A model generated the notes under the pieces. It made no database searches. It saw only the letters and a program-made list of their open reading frames with translations, and had not been told where the DNA came from. A DNA stretch of 64,000 nt, from positions 29,062-93,061 of the forward strand of contig NZ_WSRW01000004.1 of the NCBI RefSeq assembly GCF_009770985.1. Reading direction: 5' to 3'. The stretch's first letter is position 1. Each line of letters starts with the position of its first letter. The translations under genes and the position numbers were made by a program. Below are positions 34,178 to 43,080 of this stretch, piece after piece. The DNA comes from Mucilaginibacter lacusdianchii. Lineage in GTDB: Bacteria; Bacteroidota; Bacteroidia; Sphingobacteriales; Sphingobacteriaceae.

Positions 34178-35644
34178 TTAAGATGCCTGACGCAGCAAGG
34201 TTTGTACCTTTTGTACCGGGCGGGCAATGCCACCACGCAAGCTTTGCGAATTTAGGCGTAATTGTTTTCTGAGGCGTGCGCGCATGTACAGTATCACACG
34301 TTCTTTTTGCACTTCTCCTTGTTCTTTTACTCTGGCTAGTAGTTTTAATGAAGCTAAAGCCATCAGCGCACCAATAATAAATAAAAAGCTCCAACTGTGG
34401 ATGTTGATTAATTGCAGGGTATGCATGCCATTAATCCCTTTCAACTGAAAATCCCAAACCAATTGGTAAGTAGAAAAGAAGTCGGCCAGCAAGCCACCAA
34501 TAATTGGTGATATAGCTGAGAAGAATGCCACTACCATGTTTAATGACGACATGTAAGCCATGGCCTCGCGGCGTGGAGCAAGCTTCATACCTATGTTGTT
34601 TAATGCTAATCCAATTCCGCCGGTAGCCATGCCGCTAACGGCACTAATTACAGCTAAAATAGCAATGCTATATATTTTGCTTTCGGGCATAGCTGCATAA
34701 GTCCAAGCCAAAATACAAACTACATAAATAGGGGCACAAATATGGATGATGGTTTTGTTGCTGTAGCGGTCGCTTAAACGGCCCAGTTTTTTAATGGTCA
34801 GGATGTTGGCCATCTGTGCTATCATGGTAAAGCCAATTACGTATGATAATGATAAGCCAATGGTTTTCATCAAAAATACGGTAAAGAAAGGTGTAGCTAA
34901 ATTTAAAGCGAAGGCCCATGCTGCGTTAAATTTTAGCAGATGACGGAAGTTTTTATCTTTTAAAGGCTTTTTGAACTGAGCAAATACATTCTCATTTACG
35001 GTTAACGGCATCGGCTCTGATGCGCGTGATAACCAGTAAACGCCAACCAAGCCAACGATGCCGCCTAATACAAAAATAGCATAGTAAGTAAGCGTCAGGC
35101 TATCGGCATAATGGGCTTTTACATAATCAATAGTAAATGATACGCCTAAGCTTAAAATGGCACTTAATAAAGTAACCATACGGGTACGGTGCGAAAAGAA
35201 AGAACCAAGGTTTTTTTCCGGAATTAAGTCTTTTACCCAGGCATTCCAGCTGGCTCCGGCAATAGAACCGAAAAAATAGTGAACAAATAAAATAACCAAC
35301 AGCAATTTTAAACCCATTGCTGTTGAAAACATAAATGGTAAAAACGCCGCAAACAACATTGGCAAGCGGCCTAAAAAAGAACCGATTACTGCTACTGCAC
35401 GGCGGTTGTTATAACGCTGTACCAGCCATATAGATAACAACTGGAAAATATTAGTCAATATAGGTAAGCTGGCTAATAACCCAATTTGAAAATTGGATGC
35501 ACCTAAATGCAAAGCCATGGCTGTGATAAATGCACCACCCGAAAGATTTACCATAGCCTCGCCAGCTAAACTATCTTTAAGGATATATTTTTGCCCCGAT
35601 TGTATTTGTTTGTCGGTTAATAATTCAGAAGGGCGTAAGTTCAT
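34178..35644 (-). CDS. MFS transporter
   Basis: 488 residues with about 12 membrane helices. The first transmembrane half begins at LAGEAMVNLSGGAFITAMALHLGA; the loop between helices 2 and 3 has LVQRYNNRRAVAVIGSFLGRLPMLF, a major-facilitator-type motif. A cytoplasmic loop between helices 6 and 7 contains NVFAQFKKPLKDKNFRHLLKF. The C-terminal 75 residues after the last helix are basic and cytoplasmic (KERVILYMRARLRKQLRLN). No substrate can be read from the sequence. A TACTTTTG element lies 149 bases upstream. Confidence 0.85.
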   Translation of the reverse strand: MNLRPSELLTDKQIQSGQKYILKDSLAGEAMVNLSGGAFITAMALHLGASNFQIGLLASLPILTNIFQLLSIWLVQRYNNRRAVAVIGSFLGRLPMLFAAFLPFMFSTAMGLKLLLVILFVHYFFGSIAGASWNAWVKDLIPEKNLGSFFSHRTRMVTLLSAILSLGVSFTIDYVKAHYADSLTLTYYAIFVLGGIVGLVGVYWLSRASEPMPLTVNENVFAQFKKPLKDKNFRHLLKFNAAWAFALNLATPFFTVFLMKTIGLSLSYVIGFTMIAQMANILTIKKLGRLSDRYSNKTIIHICAPIYVVCILAWTYAAMPESKIYSIAILAVISAVSGMATGGIGLALNNIGMKLAPRREAMAYMSSLNMVVAFFSAISPIIGGLLADFFSTYQLVWDFQLKGINGMHTLQLINIHSWSFLFIIGALMALASLKLLARVKEQGEVQKERVILYMRARLRKQLRLNSQSLRGGIARPVQKVQTLLRQAS

Positions 35645-36061
35645 TATACTGATTATTTGAAAATATTTTAACTTTATTATAAAACTGGCACGATTTTATT
35701 TTTATTTATCGAAATCGTCAAGTTTTTATACTTGGCTCGCTTTGATATCTGCCTTTTTTACACTTATACTCGCTTTTTTCTTTAATGTTGCACAAAAGTA
35801 GAATTTTGTGACTGATATTTTATGCAAGGATTAAAATATTTTCATCTAAAAAATGTCATCTTAATTGTACAGTAATGTATGGTTAAGTGTACATGTGTTT
35901 TAAAATAGGTACAGCTTACAGTGTGGGAGTTTAAAATGCCAAGTTAATGTGTTTTAAGTCAGTAAGTTGGCGATTAAGCAGTAGTGTGTGGTAAGTTTTT
36001 CAGAAATGAAAAAGCCTGGCGAAGATTTTTCGTCAGGCTTTAATAAACATTAAATGCTGGT
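35645..36061. other. Intergenic region between the MFS gene start and the uvrB end
   Basis: About 417 AT-rich bases. It contains a putative -7 element on the minus strand (TACTTTTG, 35793-35800) for the MFS gene and the uvrB terminator at 36011-36041. I see no ORF, tRNA or repeat otherwise. Confidence 0.6.
36011..36041 (-). terminator. Terminator of uvrB
   Basis: On the minus strand AAAGCCTGaCGAA, 5-nt loop, TTCGcCAGGCTTT then TTCATT, 21 bases after the uvrB stop. Confidence 0.8.
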
Positions 36062-38083
36062 TTATTTTTCAGCCAACATTTTCTCGAGGGCAAACATTTC
36101 GTCGCGCAATTTAGCGGCCTGTAAAAAGTCCATGTCTTTGGCAGCAGCCAGCATATCTTTCTTGGTATTGTCGATAGCTTTTTTCAAGTCGGCTTTCGTC
36201 ATATATTGCACAATCGGGTCGGCAGCAACGGTAATTTCTTCACTTTCGATGTATGGTTTCTGAACACCGCCTTTAAAGTCAACCACCGAGGTTTGCTCAA
36301 TAATGGCTTCTTTGGTTTTGCCTACCGTTTTAGGAACAATGTCATGCTCTTCATTATAGGCAATCTGTTTTTCACGACGGCGGGTAGTTTCATCAATGGT
36401 GATACGCATAGATTCGGTAATAGTATCGGCATACATAATTACCCGGCCACGATCATTACGGGCTGCCCGACCGATGGTTTGAATCAACGAACGCTCCGAA
36501 CGAAGGAAACCTTCTTTATCTGCATCTAATATAGCTACCAACGATACTTCAGGTAAGTCCAAACCTTCACGCAATAAGTTAATACCAATCAGTACATCAA
36601 ATTCTCCTAAACGCAAACCGCGTAAAATCTCTACCCGTTCTAATGTTTTTACTTCAGAGTGAATGTAGCGGCATTTTATACCCAGGCGGTCCATGTATTT
36701 GGCCAGTTCTTCGCTCATGCGTTTGGTAAGGGTGGTTACCAGTATGCGGTCACCCATTTTGATGGTTTTATCTACCTCGTCCAGTAAATCATCCACCTGG
36801 TTAATTACCGGCCTGATCTCAATCAACGGATCCAGTAATCCGGTTGGGCGAATTACCTGTTCAACCACTACACCGCCCGATTTTTCCAATTCAAAGTCGC
36901 CGGGGGTAGCACTTACATAAATAGTTTGCGGCGCCAGTCGTTCAAACTCTTGGAAATTAAGAGGGCGGTTATCCATAGCAGCTGGTAGTCGGAAACCATA
37001 TTCTACTAACGATACCTTGCGTGAGCGGTCTCCACCGTACATAGCCCGTATTTGCGGCACGGTCACGTGACTCTCGTCAATTACCATCAGGTAATCATCC
37101 GGAAAATAGTCCAGCAAACAGAAAGGACGCATGCCCGGCTTGCGGCCGTCAAAAAAGCGCGAGTAGTTTTCGATGCCGGAGCAGTAGCCTAGCTCGCGAA
37201 TCATTTCTAAATCATAATTCACCCTCTCTTCCAGTCGCTTAGCTTCCAGAAAGCGTTGCTCGTCTATAAACTGCTTTTTGCGTATCTCTAGTTCTTCCTG
37301 AATGGCCCAGATAGATTGGGTAAACCTATCGCGTGGTGCTACATACAGGTTAGCCGGAAATAATACCATATTCGGGAACTTTTCAATGGTTTTACCGGTT
37401 TGCGGGTCAAAGCTGCTTAGCTCTTCAATATCATCGCCATAAAAAGAAATGCGGTAAGCATAATCCAGATAAGCCGGATAAATATCTACCGTATCGCCTT
37501 TTACCCTGAATGTACCGCGTTTAAAATCGGCTGTGGTGCGCGAGTATAAAATTTCGACCAGGCGGTGTAAAAAAGCATTACGGCTAATACGTGTGCCTAC
37601 AGCAAACTTAAATACCGAGTTGGCAAAATCTTCGGGGTTACCCATACCGTAAATGCACGAGATAGACGAAACTACCACCACATCGCGCCGCCCCGACATT
37701 AATGACGAAGTTGTACGTAAACGCAGTTTTTCAATCTCGTCGTTTATCTGTAAGTCCTTTTCTATATAAGTATTGGTAGTAGGAATGAAAGCCTCGGGCT
37801 GGTAGTAATCGTAATACGATACAAAGTAGTTTACCGCGTTTTCCGGAAAAAACTGTTTAAACTCGCCGTATAACTGGGCGGCCAGCGTTTTGTTGTGACT
37901 TAATACCAAGGTAGGGCGTTGGGTTTGCTCAATTACGTTAGCAACAGTAAAAGTTTTACCTGAGCCCGTTACCCCCAATAAAGTCTGATATTGCTCACCA
38001 GCTTCAACGCCGGTAACCAGTTGCTCTATGGCTCCGGGCTGGTCGCCGGTAGGTTTATAATGAGAATTAAGTTTAAAATCCAT
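36062..38083 (-). CDS. uvrB: Excinuclease ABC subunit B
   Basis: 673 residues, the usual length. Helicase motif I GVTGSGKT (about 39-46), the DNA-clamping beta-hairpin region VSYYDYYQPEAFIPTTNTYIEKD, motif II DESHVT, motif IV-VI segments (TKRMSEELAKYMDRLG, DVLIGINLLREGLDLPEVSLVAILDADKEGFLRSE, QTIGRAARN) and the C-terminal UVR domain (KAIDNTKKDMLAAAKDMDFLQAAKLRDEMFALE) that contacts UvrC. Works with UvrA and UvrC in nucleotide excision repair. Single-gene unit with its own promoter and terminator. Confidence 0.97.
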   Translation of the reverse strand: MDFKLNSHYKPTGDQPGAIEQLVTGVEAGEQYQTLLGVTGSGKTFTVANVIEQTQRPTLVLSHNKTLAAQLYGEFKQFFPENAVNYFVSYYDYYQPEAFIPTTNTYIEKDLQINDEIEKLRLRTTSSLMSGRRDVVVVSSISCIYGMGNPEDFANSVFKFAVGTRISRNAFLHRLVEILYSRTTADFKRGTFRVKGDTVDIYPAYLDYAYRISFYGDDIEELSSFDPQTGKTIEKFPNMVLFPANLYVAPRDRFTQSIWAIQEELEIRKKQFIDEQRFLEAKRLEERVNYDLEMIRELGYCSGIENYSRFFDGRKPGMRPFCLLDYFPDDYLMVIDESHVTVPQIRAMYGGDRSRKVSLVEYGFRLPAAMDNRPLNFQEFERLAPQTIYVSATPGDFELEKSGGVVVEQVIRPTGLLDPLIEIRPVINQVDDLLDEVDKTIKMGDRILVTTLTKRMSEELAKYMDRLGIKCRYIHSEVKTLERVEILRGLRLGEFDVLIGINLLREGLDLPEVSLVAILDADKEGFLRSERSLIQTIGRAARNDRGRVIMYADTITESMRITIDETTRRREKQIAYNEEHDIVPKTVGKTKEAIIEQTSVVDFKGGVQKPYIESEEITVAADPIVQYMTKADLKKAIDNTKKDMLAAAKDMDFLQAAKLRDEMFALEKMLAEK

Positions 38084-38109
38084 CTATGTAAAAATACGAA
38101 AAATTTTAG

Positions 38110-38117
38110 CAAAATTA
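38110..38117 (-). promoter_or_regulatory. Putative -7 element of uvrB
   Basis: TAATTTTG on the minus strand, 26 bases before the uvrB ATG. Confidence 0.5.
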
Positions 38118-38269
38118 AAGATCCCGCCAGTTATCTTTCTATGTAGATTGTTGTTGCTGAGTAAAAACTACCAGCCAGTAAGTAACGTTTATTCAGAATA
38201 AATGGTTTAATTTACATGGTGTTAAAACAGATTTGCCGTTAACTGATTAAGTTATAAACCACAGCCAAT

Positions 38270-38914
38270 ATGCTTTTTATACTCAACGAAACCAATACCA
38301 TCTGTAACCAGTTTTTAGCCGAGTTGCGCGACGCCGATTTGCAGCAAGACCGGATGCGGTTCCGCAAAAACCAGGAACGTATTGGCGAGGTGCTGGCTTA
38401 CGAGATTAGCAAAAGTTTTGCTTATAAAGCTGTTGAGGTACAAACACCATTGGGTATTGCCCCTATTAACATACCCGATGAGCAGCCGGTATTAGGCACC
38501 ATTTTGCGGGCTGGCTTACCCTTGCATCAGGGATTTATGAATGTCTTTGATCAATCACTATCGGCTTTTATTACCGCGCACCGTAAAGTGCATAAAACCG
38601 GCGACTTTATCATCGAAATTCAGCATATATCAGCACCCGATCTGGAAGGTAAAACTTTGATTTTGTGCGATACTATGCTAGCCACGGGGCAAAGCGTAGT
38701 GCAGGTTTGTAAGGAAATACTGGATCAGTACCAGCTAAAAGCTCTTCATATTGCTGCCGTGATTGCCAGTACTGAGGGTGTAGAACATGTGCGTGCGCAT
38801 CTACCGATGGCTAACCTATGGATTGGTGCAGTAGATGAGGAAATGACCACCAAATCGTACATTGTACCCGGTTTGGGCGATGCAGGTGATCTGGCATTTG
38901 GAGATAAGATTTAG
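38270..38914 (+). CDS. upp: Uracil phosphoribosyltransferase
   Basis: 214 residues. The PRPP-binding loop is LILCDTMLATGQSV, preceded by the conserved LGTILRAGLPLHQGFM; the uracil-binding end is SYIVPGLGDAGDLAFG. It converts uracil and PRPP to UMP in the pyrimidine salvage pathway. The sequence is somewhat shorter at the N-terminus than some homologues but complete. No -7 element is clear upstream. It is followed by the second REP-like palindrome, which separates it from the YjjG nucleotidase, another nucleotide-related gene. Confidence 0.93.
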   Translation: MLFILNETNTICNQFLAELRDADLQQDRMRFRKNQERIGEVLAYEISKSFAYKAVEVQTPLGIAPINIPDEQPVLGTILRAGLPLHQGFMNVFDQSLSAFITAHRKVHKTGDFIIEIQHISAPDLEGKTLILCDTMLATGQSVVQVCKEILDQYQLKALHIAAVIASTEGVEHVRAHLPMANLWIGAVDEEMTTKSYIVPGLGDAGDLAFGDKI

Positions 38915-38960
38915 TGATATTGAACATCGAACTTATCTTTGTAGGAATATTTAAAAGTTT

Positions 38961-39046
38961 GTCATTGCAAGAAGGTACGACGAAGCAATTCCCTTGCGTT
39001 ATTAGCAAGCGAAGGGATTGCCACACTATCGCTCGCAACGACAATA
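38961..39046. repeat. REP-like palindromic repeat, copy 2
   Basis: Imperfect inverted repeat with GTCATTGC at the left and CTCGCAACGAC at the right, and inner arms AAGCAATTCCCTTGCG / CGAAGGGATTGCC. It shares arms and order with the copy at 8668-8752. Each of the two sits just after a plus-strand gene (ligase, upp). Confidence 0.75.
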
Positions 39047-39059
39047 GTTTACATGCTGA

Positions 39060-39755
39060 ATGAAAAAATACACCCACCTTTTCTTCGACCTTGACCATAC
39101 CATTTGGGACTTTGATAAAAACGCAGAAGAGACCTTGCAAGAGTTATATGAACTGCACAACCTGCAGGCTTTAGGTGTGGCATCCGCCGTGGCGTTTATT
39201 GAAACCTATACCCGCAACAATCACCAGCTTTGGGCCGATTATCATTTAGGTAAAATTACTAAAGATGTGTTGCGGCATTTGCGTTTTAATAAAACCTTTA
39301 CCGATTTAGGCATGCAGCCAGATTTGATACCCGCTGGTTTTGAGGATGCTTATGTACAACTGTGTCCTACCAAAACCAACCTGTTTCCGCACGCCCATGA
39401 AACGCTAAGTTATCTGCAATCTAAATATACCTTGCACCTTATCTCCAATGGTTTCCGGGAATCAACGGAAACTAAAGTAGCTGGTACTGATTTAGCCAAA
39501 TATTTTGACAATGTTATTATTTCGGAAGTGGTAGGCGTAAACAAACCACACCCGGATATATTTAAACATGCGCTGGAATTGGCCGGTGCCATTAAAGAAG
39601 AGAGCCTGATGATTGGTGATAGTTTGGAAGCCGATATTTATGGTGCGCTTAATTTTGGAATGGATGCCATTTTCTTCAACCCGTTAAATGCGCCCAAACC
39701 GGATGACGTACCCATGCAGATACAAAGTTTAGACGAATTAACCCAAATGTTATGA
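39060..39755 (+). CDS. YjjG-family noncanonical pyrimidine nucleotidase (HAD)
   Basis: 231 residues. HAD motif I is intact, FFDLDHTIWDF (Asp10 and Asp12); motif II LHLISNGFRESTETKVAGTDL; motif III Lys in VGVNKPHPDIF; motif IV LMIGDSLEADIYGALNFGM. The C1 cap is helical (about 20-90). YjjG hydrolyses (d)UMP, dTMP and mutagenic pyrimidine monophosphates, cleaning the nucleotide pool. The last four bases overlap the DinB-like gene (ATGA), so the two are translationally coupled. Confidence 0.9.
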   Translation: MKKYTHLFFDLDHTIWDFDKNAEETLQELYELHNLQALGVASAVAFIETYTRNNHQLWADYHLGKITKDVLRHLRFNKTFTDLGMQPDLIPAGFEDAYVQLCPTKTNLFPHAHETLSYLQSKYTLHLISNGFRESTETKVAGTDLAKYFDNVIISEVVGVNKPHPDIFKHALELAGAIKEESLMIGDSLEADIYGALNFGMDAIFFNPLNAPKPDDVPMQIQSLDELTQML

Positions 39756-40276
39756 GCCCAGCCGCCGAGCATAAAGCTATTAATACTGCCTTAGACGTAT
39801 ACCGCCAGCGCTTAGATGAAATATCGGAAGATCAGTTTACTGAAACACCGCCTGATGGCGGTTGGTCGTACGCCGAGGTGTATTCACATATCTTGCAGGC
39901 CGACTTGGGTTCGTCTATAGCAGCCGAAAAATGTTGTAATAAAACGGGTGTTTGTACCGATAAGGGCTTGAATTGGAAAGGGCGAATGGTTTTTCTGCTG
40001 GGCAGCATCCCGCCCGGCAAGCGCCAGGCACCGCCTGAAGTGGCCAGGCTCACCAAAAAGATATCTAAAGAAGAAGCCCGTAATCTGATTGTGCGCTTGC
40101 GCAAGCGGGTGGATGAAATTATGCCTTTGGTAAGCCATGCGCCGTCTAACTACAAAATCAGCCATCCGGGTTTGGGCATGTTAAATGCCGGGCAATGGAT
40201 GAAGTTTTTACGCATGCATACCCAGCACCACATTAAGCAGCTCGATCGGATAAAAAAAAGTTTTCCACAAGTGTAA
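39752..40276 (+). CDS. DinB-family (DinB_2-like) protein
   Basis: 174 residues forming a four-helix bundle. Conserved features: WSYAEVYSHILQADLGSS (first metal His in the DinB pattern H-x-x-x-x-D), a middle helix KEEARNLIVRLRKRVDEIM, and the end QWMKFLRMHTQHHIKQLDRI with the H-x-x-HHxxQL metal motif. DinB proteins are probable metal-dependent enzymes, often thiol transferases; the substrate is not known. It overlaps the YjjG gene by 4 bases. Confidence 0.88.
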   Translation: MSPAAEHKAINTALDVYRQRLDEISEDQFTETPPDGGWSYAEVYSHILQADLGSSIAAEKCCNKTGVCTDKGLNWKGRMVFLLGSIPPGKRQAPPEVARLTKKISKEEARNLIVRLRKRVDEIMPLVSHAPSNYKISHPGLGMLNAGQWMKFLRMHTQHHIKQLDRIKKSFPQV

Positions 40277-40346
40277 TCCTTTGATATTTAATACAGTCTT
40301 AACGTTAAAATAATTTTTAACCACGACTTTTATCCAGTTATCAAAA

Positions 40347-40457
40347 ATGAATATCGAGTTACCTTACCTGATTGTTTCGGGGTTGCTGGTACTGCTGGCC
40401 GCCTTCTACGTTAGTCCGTACGAACTGAGCGTTCTGGAAGACGACGATGATGAGTAG
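40347..40457 (+). CDS. Small single-pass membrane peptide
   Basis: A 36-codon frame: MNIELPYLIVSGLLVLLAAF then a short link and the acidic end SVLEDDDDE. One hydrophobic helix (about 6-22) starts right after an acidic and short N-terminus, so it is probably an inner-membrane peptide with the acidic tail on one face. An A-rich stretch precedes the ATG. No family is known to me. It stands alone between the DinB-like gene and the LpxH-like gene, with 70 and 83 bases on the two sides. The clean hydrophobic-then-acidic design supports it being real. Confidence 0.6.
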   Translation: MNIELPYLIVSGLLVLLAAFYVSPYELSVLEDDDDE

Positions 40458-40540
40458 GCCTTAGGCTGGTTGTATCAGTTGCTTTGTATTTGTTTGGGCA
40501 GGCTCCGGTCTGTAATAACGCTGTATTTTTTAGCTAGTGA

Positions 40541-41389
40541 ATGGCAAAGCGCGAAATTGATATACTGGTAATATCGGATGTGCATTTGGGTACTTATGGC
40601 TGTCATGCCCAGGAGTTGCTCCGTTACCTTAAAAGCATCCGTCCCAAAATTGTAGTCCTCAATGGCGATATTATCGACATCTGGCAGTTCAGTAAATCGT
40701 ACTGGCCCGAGTCGCATATGAAAGTGGTGCGCCGCATCCTCAAATTTGTAACCGATGGCATACCGGTTTATTACCTTACCGGTAACCATGATGAGATGCT
40801 GCGCAAGTTTGCCGATTTTAACCTGGGCAAATTTCAACTCATCAATAAGCTTATATTAAATATCGACGGCAAAAAAGCATGGATTTTTCACGGCGACGTA
40901 TTCGATGTTACTATGCAGCACTCCAAATGGCTGGCTAAGCTCGGTGCTGTGGGGTATGATACTTTAATTGTGCTTAACAGTTTTGTAAACTGGGGCCTTA
41001 CGGCTATTGGTCGGCAAAAAATGAGCTTTTCGCAAAAAATAAAAGGTAAAGTAAAAGAAGCTGTTAAATTCATCAATCACTTTGAGCAAACCGCAGCCGA
41101 TCTGGCTGTAGATAAGAAATACGATTATGTAATCTGCGGCCACATTCATCACGCCGACATCCGCGAAATCATTTCAACTGAACAGCAGGGTTCAGTACTT
41201 TATCTGAATTCGGGCGATTGGGTAGAAAGCCTAACTTCATTAGAATATGTAAACGGCAACTGGACCATCTTCAAATACCGCCCCGAAGATTTTGCCGCCG
41301 AGCTTGATGAGGAAGATTATGCTGATACAGAAGATCTAGATGCTAAATTGGATGTAAAGAATTTGTTAGAGAAGTTTAAGGTTGGGTAG
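40541..41389 (+). CDS. LpxH-like UDP-2,3-diacylglucosamine hydrolase-type metallophosphoesterase
   Basis: 282 residues. Calcineurin-like metal motifs: DVHLGTYGC (D-x-H), LNGDIIDIW (GD), LTGNHDEML (GNHD), HGDVFD and CGHIHHADI (GHxH). The insert WLAKLGAVGYDTLIVLN... (about 125-180) matches the cap of LpxH-type enzymes. LpxH removes UMP from UDP-diacylglucosamine in lipid A synthesis; the Bacteroidota homologues of this type may act on the same or other substrates. The tail (after 255) is strongly acidic. Membrane associated or cytoplasmic. Confidence 0.85.
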   Translation: MAKREIDILVISDVHLGTYGCHAQELLRYLKSIRPKIVVLNGDIIDIWQFSKSYWPESHMKVVRRILKFVTDGIPVYYLTGNHDEMLRKFADFNLGKFQLINKLILNIDGKKAWIFHGDVFDVTMQHSKWLAKLGAVGYDTLIVLNSFVNWGLTAIGRQKMSFSQKIKGKVKEAVKFINHFEQTAADLAVDKKYDYVICGHIHHADIREIISTEQQGSVLYLNSGDWVESLTSLEYVNGNWTIFKYRPEDFAAELDEEDYADTEDLDAKLDVKNLLEKFKVG

Positions 41390-41416
41390 TAGATGTGTTT
41401 TTAGTTTTCTTAAATT

Positions 41417-41855
41417 GTTAGTGCTTTGACTTTTGATTGTGCCTTGTTAGGATAAGGATGTGATTTAACCACAGCCAGTGGAAGTTACTTTTCTTTTTTA
41501 CCGCAAAAAAGAAAAGTAACCAAAAGAAAAAGGCTCCCGGCCGCACCTTCTTTCTACTCAAGACAGTGCTTATACTTAGAGCAGTAGCTGCCGAAAGAAG
41601 CTGAATGCCGATTCTTTTTAGAGGGCTTGTTCTATCAATTCTTTAATTCGATAAATTCCGGTTCAGACAAAAAAAAGCGCAGAGGCCCGCTATCGCGCCC
41701 GGGACGGCGGCTGCCTGTAGCGTTGGGTAGGGATCGCGAGAGCTAGGCCTTTTTGGATACTTTTGTGGCTATGACAAAAGTATCTAGCCCCTGCGGCAAT
41801 GAGCAGACGAAGTAAGTTAACAACCACTGAAGAAAGTTAAGCTAATAGCACTAAC
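41417..41855 (+). repeat. Structured 430-bp dispersed repeat, copy B
   Basis: 439 bp, ends in 9-bp terminal inverted repeats GTTAGTGCT (41417-41425) and AGCACTAAC (41847-41855), with no clear target duplication. H1 is a perfect 16-bp stem (41484-41499 with 41505-41520, loop ACCGC). H2 is CTTCTTTC 41547-41554 with GAAAGAAG 41593-41600. H4 is GATACTTTTGT 41756-41766 with ACAAAAGTATC 41774-41784 and the same GGCTATG loop as copy A. It begins 28 bases after the LpxH-like gene stop; the remainder of the gap to 42035 shows only the promoter below. Confidence 0.9.
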
Positions 41856-42004
41856 TTTATTAAACAGCAAAACCTAAGGCAAATAAATAAACGCCTAGAT
41901 TGCTACAACATACCCACGCAATAAAAAAACCTTTTCACCATCCATTAATATACATTTAACAGTAAACTATTATTCAATATAAACGCTTTATACTAAAAGC
42001 CGTT

Positions 42005-42012
42005 TATATTTG
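42005..42012 (+). promoter_or_regulatory. Putative -7 element of the glycosyltransferase gene
   Basis: TATATTTG matches TAnnTTTG, 23 bases before the ATG at 42036. Confidence 0.55.
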
Positions 42013-42035
42013 CGCACCCACCATCTGCTATCTGT

Positions 42036-43040
42036 ATGAAAATTTTGTTCGGTATTCAGGGAACAGGAAACGGTCATATCAGCCGTGCACGCGAAATTGT
42101 GCCTTTACTGCAACAATACGGTGAGGTGGATCTGTTGATTAGCGGTACTGAAGCCGAGGTGGGTTTGTCGCAACCGTTGGCCTACAAATTTCATGGCTTT
42201 AGCTTTGTGTTTGGTACCAAGGGTGGGGTAGATAAATGGCAAACCTTTAAGCGCATGAACTTGCGGCAGTTGAAGCGCGATATGCATAACCTGCCGCTCA
42301 AACAGTATGATTTAATTGTAAATGATTTTGAGCCGGTAAGTGCCTGGGCCTGCCGCCTGCAAAAGATTCCATCGGTATCATTGAGTCATCAGTGCTCGTT
42401 TGTGTCGCCCAATACGCCACGACCTGCCCGCTGGAATTATGCTGAATGGCTGTTCAAATACTATTCGCCAACTACCCATCACATCGGTTTCCATTTTGAC
42501 CGGTATGATGATTTTATACATACACCGGTTATTCGTAGTGAAATACGCCAGTTAGAGCCATCCAATCAAGGACATTACGCGGTTTATTTACCGGCTTATC
42601 ATGATAAAACACTGGTTAAATATTTGAGCCAGGTTAAAGAGGTTAAGTGGCAGATTTTTTCGAAGCGACAAAAAACACCGTACGAAACCGATAATATTCA
42701 AATATTTCCGGTTAACAACGAGGCTTTTAATCAAAGCCTGGCCGGATGCGAAGGTTTGCTGACCGGTGGGGGATTTGAAGGACCAGCCGAAGCGATGTAT
42801 CTGCAAAAAAAGGTAATGATGATACCCATGTCCGACCAGTATGAGCAGCAATGTAATGCCCTGGCGGCATCCAAGCTTGGGGCCGAGGTGGTGCACGGTA
42901 TCAACAGCAACTTTGTAAGCCGTTTAAAACAGTGGATTGCGGACGACCGCCGCATATTGGTTGACTTTCCGAATGAGACGGCGCAGATTGTAGATACTAT
43001 GGTAAAACAGTATGCCCGCACACAGGCTGTATTAGCTTAA
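42036..43040 (+). CDS. Glycosyltransferase, MurG/UGT-like GT-B fold
   Basis: 334 residues. The N-terminal domain opens with ILFGIQGTGNGHISRAREIVPLL, the glycine-rich loop plus His of MurG-type enzymes. The C-terminal domain has the sugar-nucleotide motif GCEGLLTGGGFEGPAEAMYLQKKVMMIPMSDQYEQQCNA. It probably transfers a sugar from a UDP-sugar in the cytoplasm to a lipid or small acceptor. Members in Bacteroidota are commonly annotated as glycosyltransferase family proteins of unknown acceptor. It is followed after 40 bases by the DUF6427 gene, so the two are probably cotranscribed. Confidence 0.87.
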   Translation: MKILFGIQGTGNGHISRAREIVPLLQQYGEVDLLISGTEAEVGLSQPLAYKFHGFSFVFGTKGGVDKWQTFKRMNLRQLKRDMHNLPLKQYDLIVNDFEPVSAWACRLQKIPSVSLSHQCSFVSPNTPRPARWNYAEWLFKYYSPTTHHIGFHFDRYDDFIHTPVIRSEIRQLEPSNQGHYAVYLPAYHDKTLVKYLSQVKEVKWQIFSKRQKTPYETDNIQIFPVNNEAFNQSLAGCEGLLTGGGFEGPAEAMYLQKKVMMIPMSDQYEQQCNALAASKLGAEVVHGINSNFVSRLKQWIADDRRILVDFPNETAQIVDTMVKQYARTQAVLA

Positions 43041-43080
43041 ACATTTTGCGTAATATTGCCTCCTTGAAACTGCGGCAGGC

